From Phytoseiulus persimilis (taxonomy: Eukaryota; Arthropoda; Arachnida; Mesostigmata; Phytoseiidae): a stretch of DNA of 64,000 nucleotides. A model generated the notes under the pieces. That model saw nothing but the letters and a program-made list of their open reading frames with translations. It did not search any database and was not told the origin of the DNA. The stretch lies in the NCBI GenBank assembly GCA_037576195.1, contig CM075101.1, positions 6,076,001 through 6,140,000 on the forward strand, written 5' to 3'. Shown one piece after another: positions 49,956 through 61,842 of this stretch. A program made the translations under genes and the position numbers. Numbering within the stretch: the stretch's first letter is position 1; each line of letters starts with the position of its first letter.

Positions 49956-52900
49956 CTACGAGTCATCGATGCTGAACACAACGAACAAATTCGGTCATAT
50001 AAAACCAAGGGAGTGACGAGTCTAGTCTAGCCAATAGTCCGAGAAGATGGGAACTAGAGAAGTGCACCATTATCGACGTGGGAGTACCTGCGAGAAGCTA
50101 TGGAAATGGTATCAGATAGAATTCACGCGTCGAAGACGGAACGAGCTGGTATAAACTAAAATCCAAGTCATGAACGAAGTCATGAAAGTAAATTAAGGAG
50201 GAGGCCCGTCTGGAATCATCTTCTGACGAGCTGTATGCTGTGCAGCTGCTGGTGATGTGGACCACATGTAAAGTCGGCAAAGGTTGTGTATGTTATAGCA
50301 TTTATCTTATTTTCTCGATCGGTGCGCGAAGATTCGTCTGATTCGCCAACAGGAGCGGTCAAGCTCCTGAAGGATTTTGTTTCGATTCATCGACGGCGAC
50401 CTAAAGTGAACCTGACCGCTCCGAATGATGGTGCGACCTCAGGATCGGGGGATTCGCGAATGAGCTGGGGACAATGGTAGAGTCCAAGGTTCGAGCGAAA
50501 CTCCTGCGCTAGGAAAGTAAGCTTTCCCTTCTAAATCAGACTGGTTGTGCTGGTTTCTTGTTGGTCACGGGGCTCGAAGACATTGGGCTCTGCGATTTCT
50601 GCATTTCGGTAAATAACCGCGAAGTCGCATAGGAAATAAAAAAAACTCAGGTTGTGAATTATTGGAAACCCAGGAAGCGGCGCAGATTACATGACAATCA
50701 GGAGGCTGATCCTAACTCGTTTAGTTGCTCTGCTCTAGAGAACCTATTCCATAGGCTTCCGAGCTTCAGAGGATTGTGAACTGACCTGTGCGGGTTGGAG
50801 ATATATGCTGCAACACATGGACGGTTACGACTTGGGGCACAAAACGGAAGAGCTTTTGATCCGACAGCCTCGGTTCCGTCAGGACTATCCCGTCGAGGAT
50901 CATCACGATAAAAAAAAACATTTCGGATGCCGACGATCGTCATCAGTGCAACATCGGTGATGTGCCATCAAATGCCCTTCCGGCGATTCCCGCAACCATG
51001 ACTTCGATCCACGATCATCATCTCCGTCGTGAATTTCTCCGCGATGACATACCATCTCCTCTAGATCAATGTTGGAAGTTATCCTAGGTAAGGGTGCGAT
51101 TGCTTGGACAGCATCGCCCGATGGCGTCACACTGTGCCTTATGTGAGGAAGCCATGTCGTCAGTTTTGAATATGATACAACATTATTGCGATAATATAGT
51201 CCGGATTCAATGGAATGATTTTCCTTGTGAACACTGGGTAGTGCACAAAATAGAAGATTAGCCCACAAAGCCTCAGTGCCTCCACTCAAACGGCCAATAG
51301 CGTTTGATAAACGGTCAGCACCGGAGTTCACCTGAAGGCATGGCGAACTACTAGATTGTTATCTTGTCAGGTCCAGGACAGTGCTCACAGTGAGAGCCTC
51401 GGCCCACCACAGAAGCTATACAAACTTCTTTCTTCTTGCAGATCTTGGAGCCGAACATTTCGTATTCTTAAAGTTTCTCGTAGACGATCAGCCAATGCTT
51501 CGCTTCTTTTTCACCTCGACGTGCAGTTCGGCCACCATTTGAAGCATTGAATGTTCAATTGATTCGACTCTTTAGAAGTTCTGAGTGGCGCCCCGTCCCT
51601 CGATTCCTCCCAAAGGGAGCTCTCGAATCGGTTCCCCATGTCACCGAGTCAGATTTGTTAAAGCCATAGCATAGCAAAGCGTTACGAACAAAATTGTGAG
51701 TCGGCTCTCTCCGAGTCGTTGAACGACTCCAGATATACTGAGCGGTTGCATTGTGACTAGATAGAAACTCTTACTTAAGCTAGGCGCGTAATAAGGCGTA
51801 ACATCGAATTTTGCACGAATCTGAGAGGATGAGGAGGGGTTATACCCTCGATAGCTCCATACCGGGCACGGTACTACCCAAAACCAGTGTACCATTGATC
51901 TTACCAAGCGCATCCCAGAGAAGCGGAAACCAAAACGATTGAACTCGGTTTACGATCAAAAACTCAGTCTCAATCAGAGAGCTCGCCTCAGGCCCCACAG
52001 CTTTCCGCCGATATTTACGAACTCAGCATGTGTCGTATGTGGACTTTTACGTCGGTGGCGTTAGCTGACGCAGCAATAACAATGATAACCAGGGCTCGAA
52101 CCAACAGCACTCAGATGAAAGAATGTGTGAGCGAAACCCCCAACGATTTGTCGGTGAAACTTCAATAAATCAGTGAAGCACGAGCTATTGGTCGTTCAAT
52201 TCGTTGACAGAGGACAATCTCGGATTCAGTATCCACTTGGGTTTGGAATTTTGTGAACGAGCGGCAGAAAAGTGGTAAAAACGGCGGCGTAATTTTGGGC
52301 CGCAGAGGAAGCTCTCCGTCCCGGGCATCATAGGTGCTTGCAGCGACTTTCTGTCGAAAGCTTCCCGGAAGTTCCAACTTATTCAGGCTTATTGATCAGT
52401 GGGAACGCAGGAGATCGTTGACCAAAAGTGATTCGAAGCGCATGACTTTATTTTTGTTCTCTCTCCAACTGTTGCCGTACAAAGAAGAGAATGTCGATGC
52501 CGATGACTCGGGCGCTTTTATCCTAAACTCTTGTCGAGCTGAGTGGGAGGATTCTGTGACGACGACGAGTCTAGCGAACGACCACAAGAAGAGCCGATGA
52601 AAACCCAAACTACCCAACGAACGGTCAAGGTTGCTTCCGAACGAGTTACATAGAGCTGGCGAGCGAAGGGAAGCGATATGAGGAACGCGTCAAGAGGACA
52701 GATAGCGAAAACCAAACATAACGCCTCGAAGCCTAAACCCTTCGACAACAACTCCGACAACACACAAGAACTCTCAGAAACTTGGTTTCGAGCAGAACGC
52801 AATGTTACTATGTATACTTTCTCCATGCTCAACATTATCATCCCTCACGAGGAAAAGAACAGCCGAAGTGGCATTCCACATTGTTCCCGTATTTGGGCGC

Positions 52901-53638
52901 CCGAAGCCGATATTTCCCGTTCCGGGCTCGCCCCATCTGTCGGCAACGTCCCCCAGGTCAAAACCTAGACTGATCGAGTAGACCCGGATCGACTTTCTCG
53001 GGATTCCCGCTTCTAAAAACCTGAAGTGGCGAAGTCCCGCTTCGAACAAACAGTATCAGCGTTTCGTACGAATTTCCACGAGTATCTGGCCATAAACCGA
53101 AGTGGTAATATTTTTTTTTTATTTCCTCCATCCAGCAATCAGAATATATTATGATGCTCTTTGGCATCCGGAGCGTGCATAGCAGCTGCTCTTTGTCCGT
53201 GACAACGCTGGAGCAACGAGGGGTGATGTATTGCCTCACGCTGTACGTACATACCTGAATGCATACTTACATCGGCAGCGTGTACTTGTGGTTCTAGACG
53301 GAGGTGTGACTAAGTCTATCTATGAGTCAGGAGGTTCAGTCTGTCTTTTCCTCTCTGCTATGGCTGTTTCTTTGGCTGACTGGCCGGGCGGTGGGCTAGC
53401 TGCGTTTTGGGTGGTGGAGAGACACCGCCGTTGTGGGAGTTTGTCTGGCTTTAAAACTCTTAGCTCTCGCGGCAAAATCACATCGCGACCACTGAAGTCC
53501 AGGGCTGAGCAGAGCCGGATCAGACCTCGTACCATAGGATAGAAAGGTAAGAATTGTCTCTTGGAACTGTGTGACCATCTCCAGCTCGCTCCCATGTCTC
53601 ACGCGACATCTGACGTTGCCCGAATCGATTCCGTGCAG
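49956..53638. other. 3.7 kb between RREB1 and the LIM gene
   Basis: No gene is recognised. The left part should be RREB1 3' UTR; an AATAAA lies near 50634. A minus-strand open frame of 142 codons at 50903-51331 has no recognisable domain. The right part should hold the promoter and leader of the LIM protein gene, whose leader splice acceptor is at 53638. Confidence 0.4.
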
Positions 53639-54094
53639 ATGCCATTCCGTCCATCTGGAGAACAATCTCGGTGCCCGAAGTGCGCCAAGATCGTCTATCA
53701 TGCCGAGGAGATCCTTGCCGGCGGTCAGAAGTGGCACAAGATCTGCTTCTACTGCGGCCTCTGCTTGAAACGACTGGATTCGACCTGTTCCACTGAGCAC
53801 GAAGGAGATGTGTACTGCAAACAGTGTTACGGCCGAAAATTCGGTCCCAAAGGTGAGAACCCTCGACGAGACGTGACGGGTGGATACGCTGATCTAAGTT
53901 CGCCGGAGACCAGAGGAACTTATGGATTGTGTTCCCTAGGTGTGGGCTTCGGTGGTGGCGCTGGATGTCTCTCCATGGACAAAGGAGAGGTTTTTGGAAA
54001 CACCGAATCTGCTCGCAACAAACCTCTGGATCCCTACTATGGGCAGAGCGGAGGATGGCAGCGACCAACTCGTTTCCACGGCCAGTCTAACTAG
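53639..54094 (+). CDS. Mlp60A: Muscle LIM protein (single-LIM CRP, Mlp60A-like), 2 exons, 122 aa
   Basis: This is a small cysteine-rich LIM-only protein of the CRP/MLP family, found in muscle at Z-discs and in nuclei, where it promotes muscle differentiation. Exons are 53639-53852 and 53940-54094. The LIM domain ligands are C12, C15, H33, C36, C39, C42, C60 and C63, followed by the nuclear-targeting GRKFGPKG and the family glycine-rich block GFGGGAGCLSMD, which the splice restores. The remaining roughly 37 residues are rich in Gly, Tyr, Asn and Pro (PLDPYYGQSGGW) and are not conserved as far as I recall. The start is the ATG of MPFRP, which matches the family N-terminus and directly follows a TCCGTGCAG acceptor. 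An upstream in-frame ATG at 53594 lies in the presumed intron. Fly Mlp60A is a similar single-LIM form. Confidence 0.92.
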   Translation: MPFRPSGEQSRCPKCAKIVYHAEEILAGGQKWHKICFYCGLCLKRLDSTCSTEHEGDVYCKQCYGRKFGPKGENPRRDVTGGYADLSSPETRGTYGLCSLGVGFGGGAGCLSMDKGEVFGNTESARNKPLDPYYGQSGGWQRPTRFHGQSN

Positions 54095-54553
54095 GCTAGA
54101 CAAACTCTAGAAAAATCACAGAATCTAGGGAAGCATTCAGAGGAAGCAACCCTCCTCCACGATGGAGTCGGAAACGGAACTTTGGATGTTTTTCCCTCGA
54201 GTTCTGCCTTCAAAACAGAGGGAATGGAGCCTTCGGAAAGCTCAAACGCGTTCATTTTCCCGAGGAACCTCTCATGGAAGAGTGATCGTTATTTCAAAGT
54301 TTCATTTTCGTTCTCCGTTCCGAAATTGTCGATTAGATCTTCTCATTGGAGAGAGCGACCCTGACGGCCTGGTTGTGTAGCGCGAGTTGATGAACAAGTT
54401 TTTACTGTAAACTGAGATGGAACGTGCAAGTACGTGATAGCATTAAGACTGAGCTCATGGAGTCGAGGAGAAGAAAACGCCACGTTGGCTTAGCGCACAC
54501 ACAGAGTCCCCGACGGTCGTCGAATCCTTGTCGTGGAACTCTGTGATTGTTGA

Positions 54554-54559
54554 AATAAA
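54554..54559 (+). terminator. Poly(A) signal of the LIM gene
   Basis: AATAAA lies about 460 bp after the LIM protein stop codon and is the first canonical signal downstream. A second AATAAA is found at about 54646. The downstream T-rich stretch fits a cleavage site. Confidence 0.5.
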
Positions 54560-57316
54560 AAATCCGCACTGGGTCTTCAACTGCGAGTGATAATAATGAT
54601 CGTATAACGCTTCCTTTGATTTTCGTTCTCGTCTACAATGTGGTGAATAAATCTGTTCGCTATTTCGACTTGGGTATTTTCTCGATGATTACCTTAATGC
54701 AGGCCTGACCGCCATCAAGATTCAAGTTTCTCACTTTCCTCGCACACACGGGAGCTTATCTTTCCGGGAGCTTGTCTCGGGAGAGTCTACTCACCTGAGA
54801 ACGAAACGTTCCTAAACCTGTTGCGAGACGCTCCTCGGAAACCGTAACGGTCTTCCAGGAGAAGGAAGCGGCGCACGTTTCTCGACCGGGCTCCACGACA
54901 GTGGTCTCGCACTGGAATCACCGCCGAATTCCAAAACATTTCTCTCATACGGGAACCGGAACTCGTCAACGATCAATATCATGCGTCCATCACGCGTCCA
55001 TTTTTCAATGGGATGGCTATCTTGGATCTATTATTATAGGTCTCATCTGCTCTATCCCACCGAACGAGACACCCAAGCTGCGAGACGTCTCCTCGACGAG
55101 CTCGTCTCACCGTCATGATTGAGCTCATTTTTCCCGTTTCCGTCTACAGCTCTTGTGTGCGGCACGGGGCGCCCCAATGCTTTCGGATCGAAGACAAAAC
55201 GAGACTTTCCGTTCTCCCAAATGATACCGTAGCGTGCTAGCTTCAAACATGCTTCCTCGAAGAATCCGGGAAGGGCGTGGCTCGCCGAGTGAATATTTGC
55301 GCTCGTTTCGGTTCAAGTCGACAACTCCACCTCATCCTCGGCAATCCAACGTGAAAATTGACAAGAACCTCTCCACTGAGCGATCCGCGCTCGCTGGATG
55401 ATAGCTCCGACCGAGGATTTCGCGGCCGTTGCGCTGTCCACCGCAACTGCGTTGCACGAAGCCGAGTCGCTGACCTGATTAAATATTAATGCAGTCGCTC
55501 CCCTGGTGTTCCAGCATGCCCTGCGAAGATGAAGTCTCGCGAAACGCGGGAGGAACGGGTCACATGGGGGGAGGGAGTTGCTCGGCTTGCAGTCCTCCTC
55601 CGCGAATTTCTTGGATCGTGCAAACCACACTGGTCACCAGCAGTTCGAAATCCGTGAGGTCGCATCCGCCAGCATCGTCGGAGAGGAAAAGTGGACCTCG
55701 TCAGATGCCTGCGGAAGTACTCAGCGATTCTGGGTGCCGTTCTAGACAATCACCGTATTAGTCGATCGGGGAGAGAATATTCCCCAGAGGTATGGTCCAC
55801 CAAGTCATGGAGTGATTTTTCTCACTCCAAAGACTTCATGGGGAGCAGCAATGACAGGGCTCGCAGGTTCGAATTCCGCGGGTTACTCCCTGACCCGAGC
55901 CGGGGGTCGAGGGACTGTATTGGCGCGCATGCGCGCCCCATCCGAAACCCTCCGGACGACCACTGACAACACCGCCTGTACAGCACTGCTCTCAGAAGTG
56001 GTGTCAAGAGCGTTCTCTGGTAGCAAACTGTGCATACGCGCCAACTGGCTCCACGGTGGAGAATATCGCCCCGAAAAGTGAATTCGTCTCGTTTCGGAAA
56101 GACATTTCGTCTTCGCATCGGCTCGAGTCATCTCGCTCAGCAGGAAACCTCCCTACCACTGCTGTTACGCTCAGTCAGTAAAGCTGAACTTCCTAGAGCT
56201 TCATTCACTTGGCGTCGACGTTGGCGCTCCACATGACCGAGCGAATGTTCGTTGACGATGCCTGAGAATGCGCTATTTTGGTGCTGGAGTCTCTCTGGTA
56301 AGCTACCTGCGTTCCGACGCGACTCCACGACGAGGTCAGCTTCGTTCGATTGTGGGAGCTCTCCGGCAACCTTACCCAAGAGTGTTCTTCCTCTGAAGGT
56401 GAGCCCGCTCTTCCTTTTGTCGTCATCCCTGAGAGCCTCCGAACGTTGATTGCAGAGCACCTCCCGGAGTTCTGTGCATGATTATAGCTCGACATCCAAT
56501 GAGTGGCATGAAGATTCTCGCTGTGTGTAGCACTCCTTTCCGGGAAGGGTCATGATTGGCCGTCGACCCCGATGGGGGCTGCGAGCGAGGAGTTTTTCTT
56601 TGTCTGACATCACATCCTTAGAGAGAAGCGTTTCCATCCATCTCAACGCATTACATAACCGTAGGATCGAAATCTGCCCGTCATGAGTTATTCATCGGTA
56701 AAAGAAATAGGGAGGACATCTTCAGCAATCTGCCGACATAGATACCGTGTCCACTCATGCCTCATTCCTCACTGGGGTATTAACTCGTTCACACTCAATG
56801 ATCAACACGTCCCCGCGCTCTCATGCAACGTTCATTACGGTGATGGAGTCAAGAGAGCTCTTGTAACGAACTCCCTCAGTGATGTACTCTATATATATGT
56901 TCCATTTCGTGTCTCGTGGGAAGCTCAAGCCCGTGAAGAACATGAATATTGCTTCATCTCATCTGATCGTCCATGAAATGTGCGCCTTATGCTAGAGCTG
57001 AGACCGCACCCAACGATTGAATTTGAGCGCTTCTCCCTCAGGGAATCTGTTCGAGAGGAGTCGAAAATAGTCCAGTCATACCAAAAGTAGGAGCGTCTCC
57101 AGTTGAATCGATTTACTCGAAGGTTGCCAAGCCGCGTCGAAAAGGGAGAGAATCAACAGGACCCGAGACACCCAGGGTGAGCCCCTCGCTATACATAAGC
57201 ACTCTAAAAGGGCGCATTCAGTCGGAGCGTATCATATGTGGCCCTCAGTTCGGGCTCCATGGATCGGCTTCGATGCCTCTGTCCTTCTGAAAACGAGTAA
57301 TTGTCTCGAATTTCAG
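54560..57316. other. 2.8 kb with no recognisable gene
   Basis: Open frames here are shorter than 110 codons, overlap each other on both strands and match nothing I know. The right edge may contain leader exons of the coiled-coil gene. A possible leader splice acceptor (CTCGAATTTCAG) ends at 57316. Confidence 0.4.
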
Positions 57317-57376
57317 AAGAGAAGCGTTAACGGGGAAGCCGTCTACGAAAGTATCATCACGTTGGATCCCTTTGAG

Positions 57377-59434
57377 ATGATTTCAATGGCACACATGAAT
57401 CAACTCCAGCAAACGAACCAGCTTAATTCCCACTCGTTTTCCAACGGCCATCCGATGCCGAACGGCAACATGATGTCCATGCAGAATGCCCAAGGGCCCA
57501 CAATGCATATTGTGGCAAATCCAATGGAGCAGGATTCGTTGTGAGTGAACCTAGAGCTCGAACTCCTCACGGTAACGATGCCGCTTTGAACCTCTTGATA
57601 CTCGATCCACTCCCCGACCAGATCGAGGGTTATTGTTATTGAGGAATCAGGCCCCTCTTTGATGAGTGCAAGCCGATTCCAAAACCCCAACAAACACAGG
57701 AGAGCTCAGAGAGGGTTACATTCACAGATACACCACGATCGGGGACGTTTCTGAACGAGTTTATGAATGTCCCGACGACTGTGCCCCTCCAGTCCCCCCA
57801 AAACAGATGGAAGTTTTGTACACAAAACCAACAAAGGTATTTCGACACACTATCTGAGTCCGGAGATGCTGGATTTTCGGTAATATTTGGCAGAGATTAC
57901 AATTTGAAACAGCACGAAGGCTCACATAGGTGATTTGGATTTCAAGGTGTTTCCCAAAACTAATGGTGCCGCTGCTTTGAAAATCTACAAAACTCGTGAA
58001 AATGTACCCGCTTCCCCAACGCGAGAGTCGTCCTCGAACACGAGCTCATCGGACACGAGAGATTTGCAGCAAGAGAATTATGGTCTGAAACAAGTGAGTC
58101 ATTACTTCGAGGTGGTTCAGTGTGTTCGACCATGTCGCGTGCGAGTGAAAACAGCAATCGAGTCGCTGATTCCGCAGGAAATTCTCGCATATCGCGAGCG
58201 CGTCAAGGCTCTAGCTATGAAACTGGAACAATTCGATGGAATCTCATCGATAGTAGAGGAGCTGCAACGCAAGGTGAGGCATTAGAGGCTCTCGAGTCGT
58301 GGCCTGAATGAAGCTGGTTGAGGAGCGTAGCGACGGAAGTTAATGCATGCCTTCTCATAGGTGGACAAAGTCAGTCAGGAGAACGCTCGACTTCGGTGCT
58401 TCGAACGGGAGCATCGCGAAGCTCAGGAGCAGCTCAAGGAGGCTCAAAAACAATATAAACTCGACATGGATCAATTAGGACAGCAGGTGAGTAGAGTGTG
58501 TCGTGGATCAGATAAGAGCATCATGCGCTCTTGAACGATATGCTGTATGGGGGAGTCGAGGTATCAAACGAACGACCCTACAGGTTAACTTGCTGTACAC
58601 GGAGCGGAACGACCTTGAGGGTTCGTTGGCGAAACTGCAGGCCGAGCATGACTGCCTGATGATCTCATCGCAGAACTCTGTTTCGTTCCACTATCATTCT
58701 CAAGTGAGTGAGGAATAAGCTTCGAGGGAGCTTCAGTCGACAGGGAGACGTAACACCCTCCAGATAATCGCTGTATTTAGCGAGAATGAGGCTTTCATAG
58801 ATCGCTTCCGAATCGTGAAACCAAAGGTAATAACAACCGAATGATTTATCTTCCATACCTTGAGGCGATGCTTGAAGTCAAGCGACTACTCGAGGAGCTC
58901 AAGAACAAGTACCACAACGATAAAGAATCATTGCTTCTCCGAATCGAAACTTCTGAACAAGAAAGAGATAGCTTCAAGGTGAGGCCTAGGCAGGGGAGCT
59001 TCGACTCTACTTCCCGAACTTCGTATCCGTCATCCCAGATTCGTCATTCTCCGGAAACCGATGAACTCGAAGCAACTCAATCGTTTCAGGCGAGGGTCAG
59101 TCAACTGCAAGAAGAGCTGGAGGAGATGCGTGCCGAGAAAGATTCACTCAACCAGATGTATCGGAAGGCCGTGCGTCAGAACCAGTCCCTGGTTACACAC
59201 ATTAAGGAGCTCCAGAGCGAAGATAGTGAGATGCACGCGCTGATGCAAACACTCCTGCAAAGTGCGCATCAAGCTGTCTCTGAAAGGGACACTTTGGAAC
59301 GTTTAGTGAAGCCGAAGGATTCGGCGAAGTCTTCTTCTCAATCAGCGGCACCATCGTCCCCCCAAGCAAGCAATACAGTCACGCAGCCGGGAACATCAGA
59401 ATGGATTAGTGATCAAAGTTTTCTTTCTTGCTAA
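57377..59434 (+). CDS. Unidentified coiled-coil protein, about 9 exons
   Basis: I do not recognise the family. Likely coding exons are 57377-57540, about 57710-57836, 57947-58093, 58178-58273, 58361-58486, 58584-58703, 58764-58826, 58865-58978 and 59039-59434. From the third on, all are phase 0 at both ends. The N-terminus is rich in Asn, Gln and Met (NSHSFSNGHPMPNGNMM), followed by a short block with an SH3-ligand-like motif (CAPPVPPKQ). A Ser-rich linker precedes about 270 residues of heptad-like Glu/Leu/Lys/Gln sequence, such as KALAMKLEQFDGISSIVEEL and RVSQLQEELEEMRAEKDSLN. The C-terminus is Ser/Pro/Gln-rich. The start and the second exon's acceptor (57710) are uncertain. Intron 58979-59038 is only 60 nt, open in frame, and may not be spliced. 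A scaffold or cargo-adaptor role is possible but not shown. Confidence 0.7.
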
Positions 59435-61374
59435 GCTGAATACACTAGCTTCAACGGTTGGAAGTCCAAATGTACGGTTCTTCAGATTAGGTGATCTGAT
59501 CACAGAGGTGGACGCAATCATTGACTATTATCTAAGACCAATTATGAAGATCTTCACTTCTCAGTCGAGGGAGCTTGCGAAGACGATTCCAAGCCTTCCT
59601 CGGCTTCCCAAACGCTGTCAGGGAGCGCATTCGGGAGTTTCTGGCTCAGGTGATTCTCACGCTTTAGGAACCCTTCGGAAGCTCAACGTAGGCAGAAGCA
59701 AGCTCAGCCAATGAGATGGATATCGTAGATCCATCCCAGAGTGCCACATGGGGTTACGTTGGGCCAACCTCGACTCCCCGCGTAAGCGGGAAATGAACAA
59801 TTAGGGAGGTGACGAGAATCAGGAGGAACGATAACGCCAAATCGCCGGATTATTGGCACTTTCTGGTATTCTACAGATGCCGTCTTGAACCGTAGAATTC
59901 AAAGCAGACGACTGATAGGGTCGCTGACGACCACGGATTTTTGCAATTATCACTTCTGAAATGTTGTGATTCGCGTTGATATCTGGGCCTCTGATCGGAC
60001 AGGATACTACAGGACCTGATTAAACCGGATACCAGTCGAATACTGGATTAGAGCGTCACCGGAGATGATTCGAGAGGGAATTCGAACTCGTGAGTAAAGG
60101 AAGTTTGCGAATCGCGAGGGAAAAAAAGACTAGGCAGTCGGCGCACAATACCAATTCCAATTGTCTCACGACGTCACTCATGATTGCGAACGATACGAGT
60201 GAGCTTTCGAAATTGCCGGGATTCATATTCTGCTACGTTCTGGGGAGCTTCTGATGAGACCCTTTCGCCGGCTTCCCCGAGAAATGCTCGAATCGTGTAG
60301 TAGAGAATGAATTCAAACCTCCTTCTCTGCTACTTGAACTCACGGTTGGAGGAGTCAGGCAACGCTCGGCAGATCATTTTCTGCTTCTCGAGATTCGCGC
60401 ACTGAGTCCAGATCATGACTGTAGAAAAGAAGAGAGCTGAGAAAAAATGGGAAATTCTGGGTGATAACGGGCCCTTGTAAAGTTTATGCAATCTTGTAAA
60501 AACCCGGGATTCTTTTCTGTTCAAATGGTTCGATTCCGTCTAGAGATCCATATCAGCAATACCTTCTCAGCATCTTTCGGTTAGTCGAGAACTACATAGG
60601 GAACGGTTTTCCGAACGGAATTTGTTGACTCAAAGCAAATAGAATGGTCAAATAGTCGTGGGTGGAAGCTTCTCAATATTCCCTTCATGGCTATGTTTGC
60701 CCTCCGAGGGTGCTGTGTGAAACGACACCAACTGTCGAGTGAATACTTGTCTACCCGGAAATAAAACCATGGAGCTGTTTTCCGTAAATATGAAATGTGA
60801 TTCAATTACTCGCGGTGGAAGTATTTTGAGGGATTGATAGAAACGGCGTTTTCCGAACGGTGACGGTCAAACGCCCAAGAAGAAACACGGAACACGGAAA
60901 TAGACGACGTGGAGCACCGAATGCTGCACCGAACTAAGATGAATCTGGCCAGAGTTTCTCAGCAGTGAAGGCTTCCTGCCGCCAGTGACTCGCGATATCC
61001 AGTGGAGCACATAATGACGGACTCGACCACGTGGTCTCGAGTGAGCCGGAAACGCTGTTTCTCACAATGATAACAACTCCTTAAAACTGAACTCCCAAAA
61101 CTCGCCTCAGAATCTGACTTCTTTTTCTGGTATCCCATAGAGTCGGTGTGAATACACCTTCGGATACCAGCGGCTGTTGGGGCTTACCCTGGTTATCAGG
61201 TGTTTCCTCTGGAAACACACCTATCTCTGCCTTGTGGGAGCCGGAGACTCGACCCGCAAGGAGCCGTTCGGCATTGCTCCCGAAGTCCCTTTGGCGTTGC
61301 ATGCAGAGCAACACATACTCTATGTCTGCGTTGTTGACTTCTCATCTGTAAGCGGCTACATTAGGTCTGATGAA
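59435..61374. other. 1.9 kb with no recognisable gene
   Basis: The left edge should be 3' UTR of the coiled-coil gene. Elsewhere I see only short frames. A 77-codon minus-strand frame (61081-61314) reads smoothly but is not recognised. A short motif, ACGG then TTTTCCGAACGG, occurs twice (about 60602 and 60845). Confidence 0.4.
61367..61374 (+). repeat. Left target-site duplication of the hAT MITE
   Basis: CTGATGAA pairs with CTGATAAA on the other side of the element, with one mismatch. The single difference suggests an insertion old enough to have acquired a mutation. Confidence 0.7.
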
Positions 61375-61834
61375 TAGAGCTACCATATGACCGGACATTT
61401 TTTTTGCGAAACGGACATTTGTCCGACGGACATTTTGCCTGAAACCGGACAAGGAGGCGGACATTCAAATTTCGCACTTTCTCCAGATGAATTGAGCATT
61501 TGAGAGTATTGAATGAGGACCCCTTTCATCGGACTAGCTTAGGTACCGTCACAGGCTTCTTATTCGTCGAAAAGTAGGTCCGCATAAACTGTATCGATAA
61601 GGGCCTCTTTGTGTTCGATCGTGACAAGCTATGTGTCCTGTCCGAAAAAAAGTTCTTGTACATAGAAAAGAAACGGGTCATCGACTTGGGCTTTCAGCTC
61701 TGTTGCTCGGAACCCATCGATTTTTTCGATGGGGAAAATCACACAAAGTCATGGTTGGCCACTCGATCTGTGAGCCTGAAAGAAAACCGGACAAACGGAC
61801 GGAAAAGGACATGTCCGGTCATATGGGAGCTCCA
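61375..61834. mobile_element. Non-autonomous hAT-type DNA transposon (MITE), 460 bp
   Basis: The two ends are inverted repeats. The left end is TAGAGCTACCATATGACC followed by GGACAT; the reverse complement of the right end is TGGAGCTCCCATATGACC followed by GGACAT. Twenty-two of 24 positions match. The flanks carry an 8 bp near-identical direct repeat, CTGATGAA (61367-61374) and CTGATAAA (61835-61842), which fits the hAT target-site pattern nTnnnnAn. Subterminal copies of a GGACATTT-like motif occur within the first 100 bp, and related CGGACA motifs occur near the right end. There is no transposase; the only internal frame is 75 codons and not recognised. Confidence 0.8.
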
Positions 61835-61842
61835 CTGATAAA
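61835..61842 (+). repeat. Right target-site duplication of the hAT MITE
   Basis: CTGATAAA directly follows the right terminal inverted repeat and pairs with CTGATGAA at 61367-61374. Confidence 0.7.

Noticed and set aside
50903-51331. A 142-codon minus-strand frame downstream of RREB1.
   Set aside because: No domain or exon border was found and similarity to any transposon protein could not be supported.
60440-60545. A GGTTCGATTCC string resembling a tRNA B box.
   Set aside because: No A box at the right distance and the flanks do not fold into a cloverleaf. The same holds for other B-box-like strings at 26165 and 55865.
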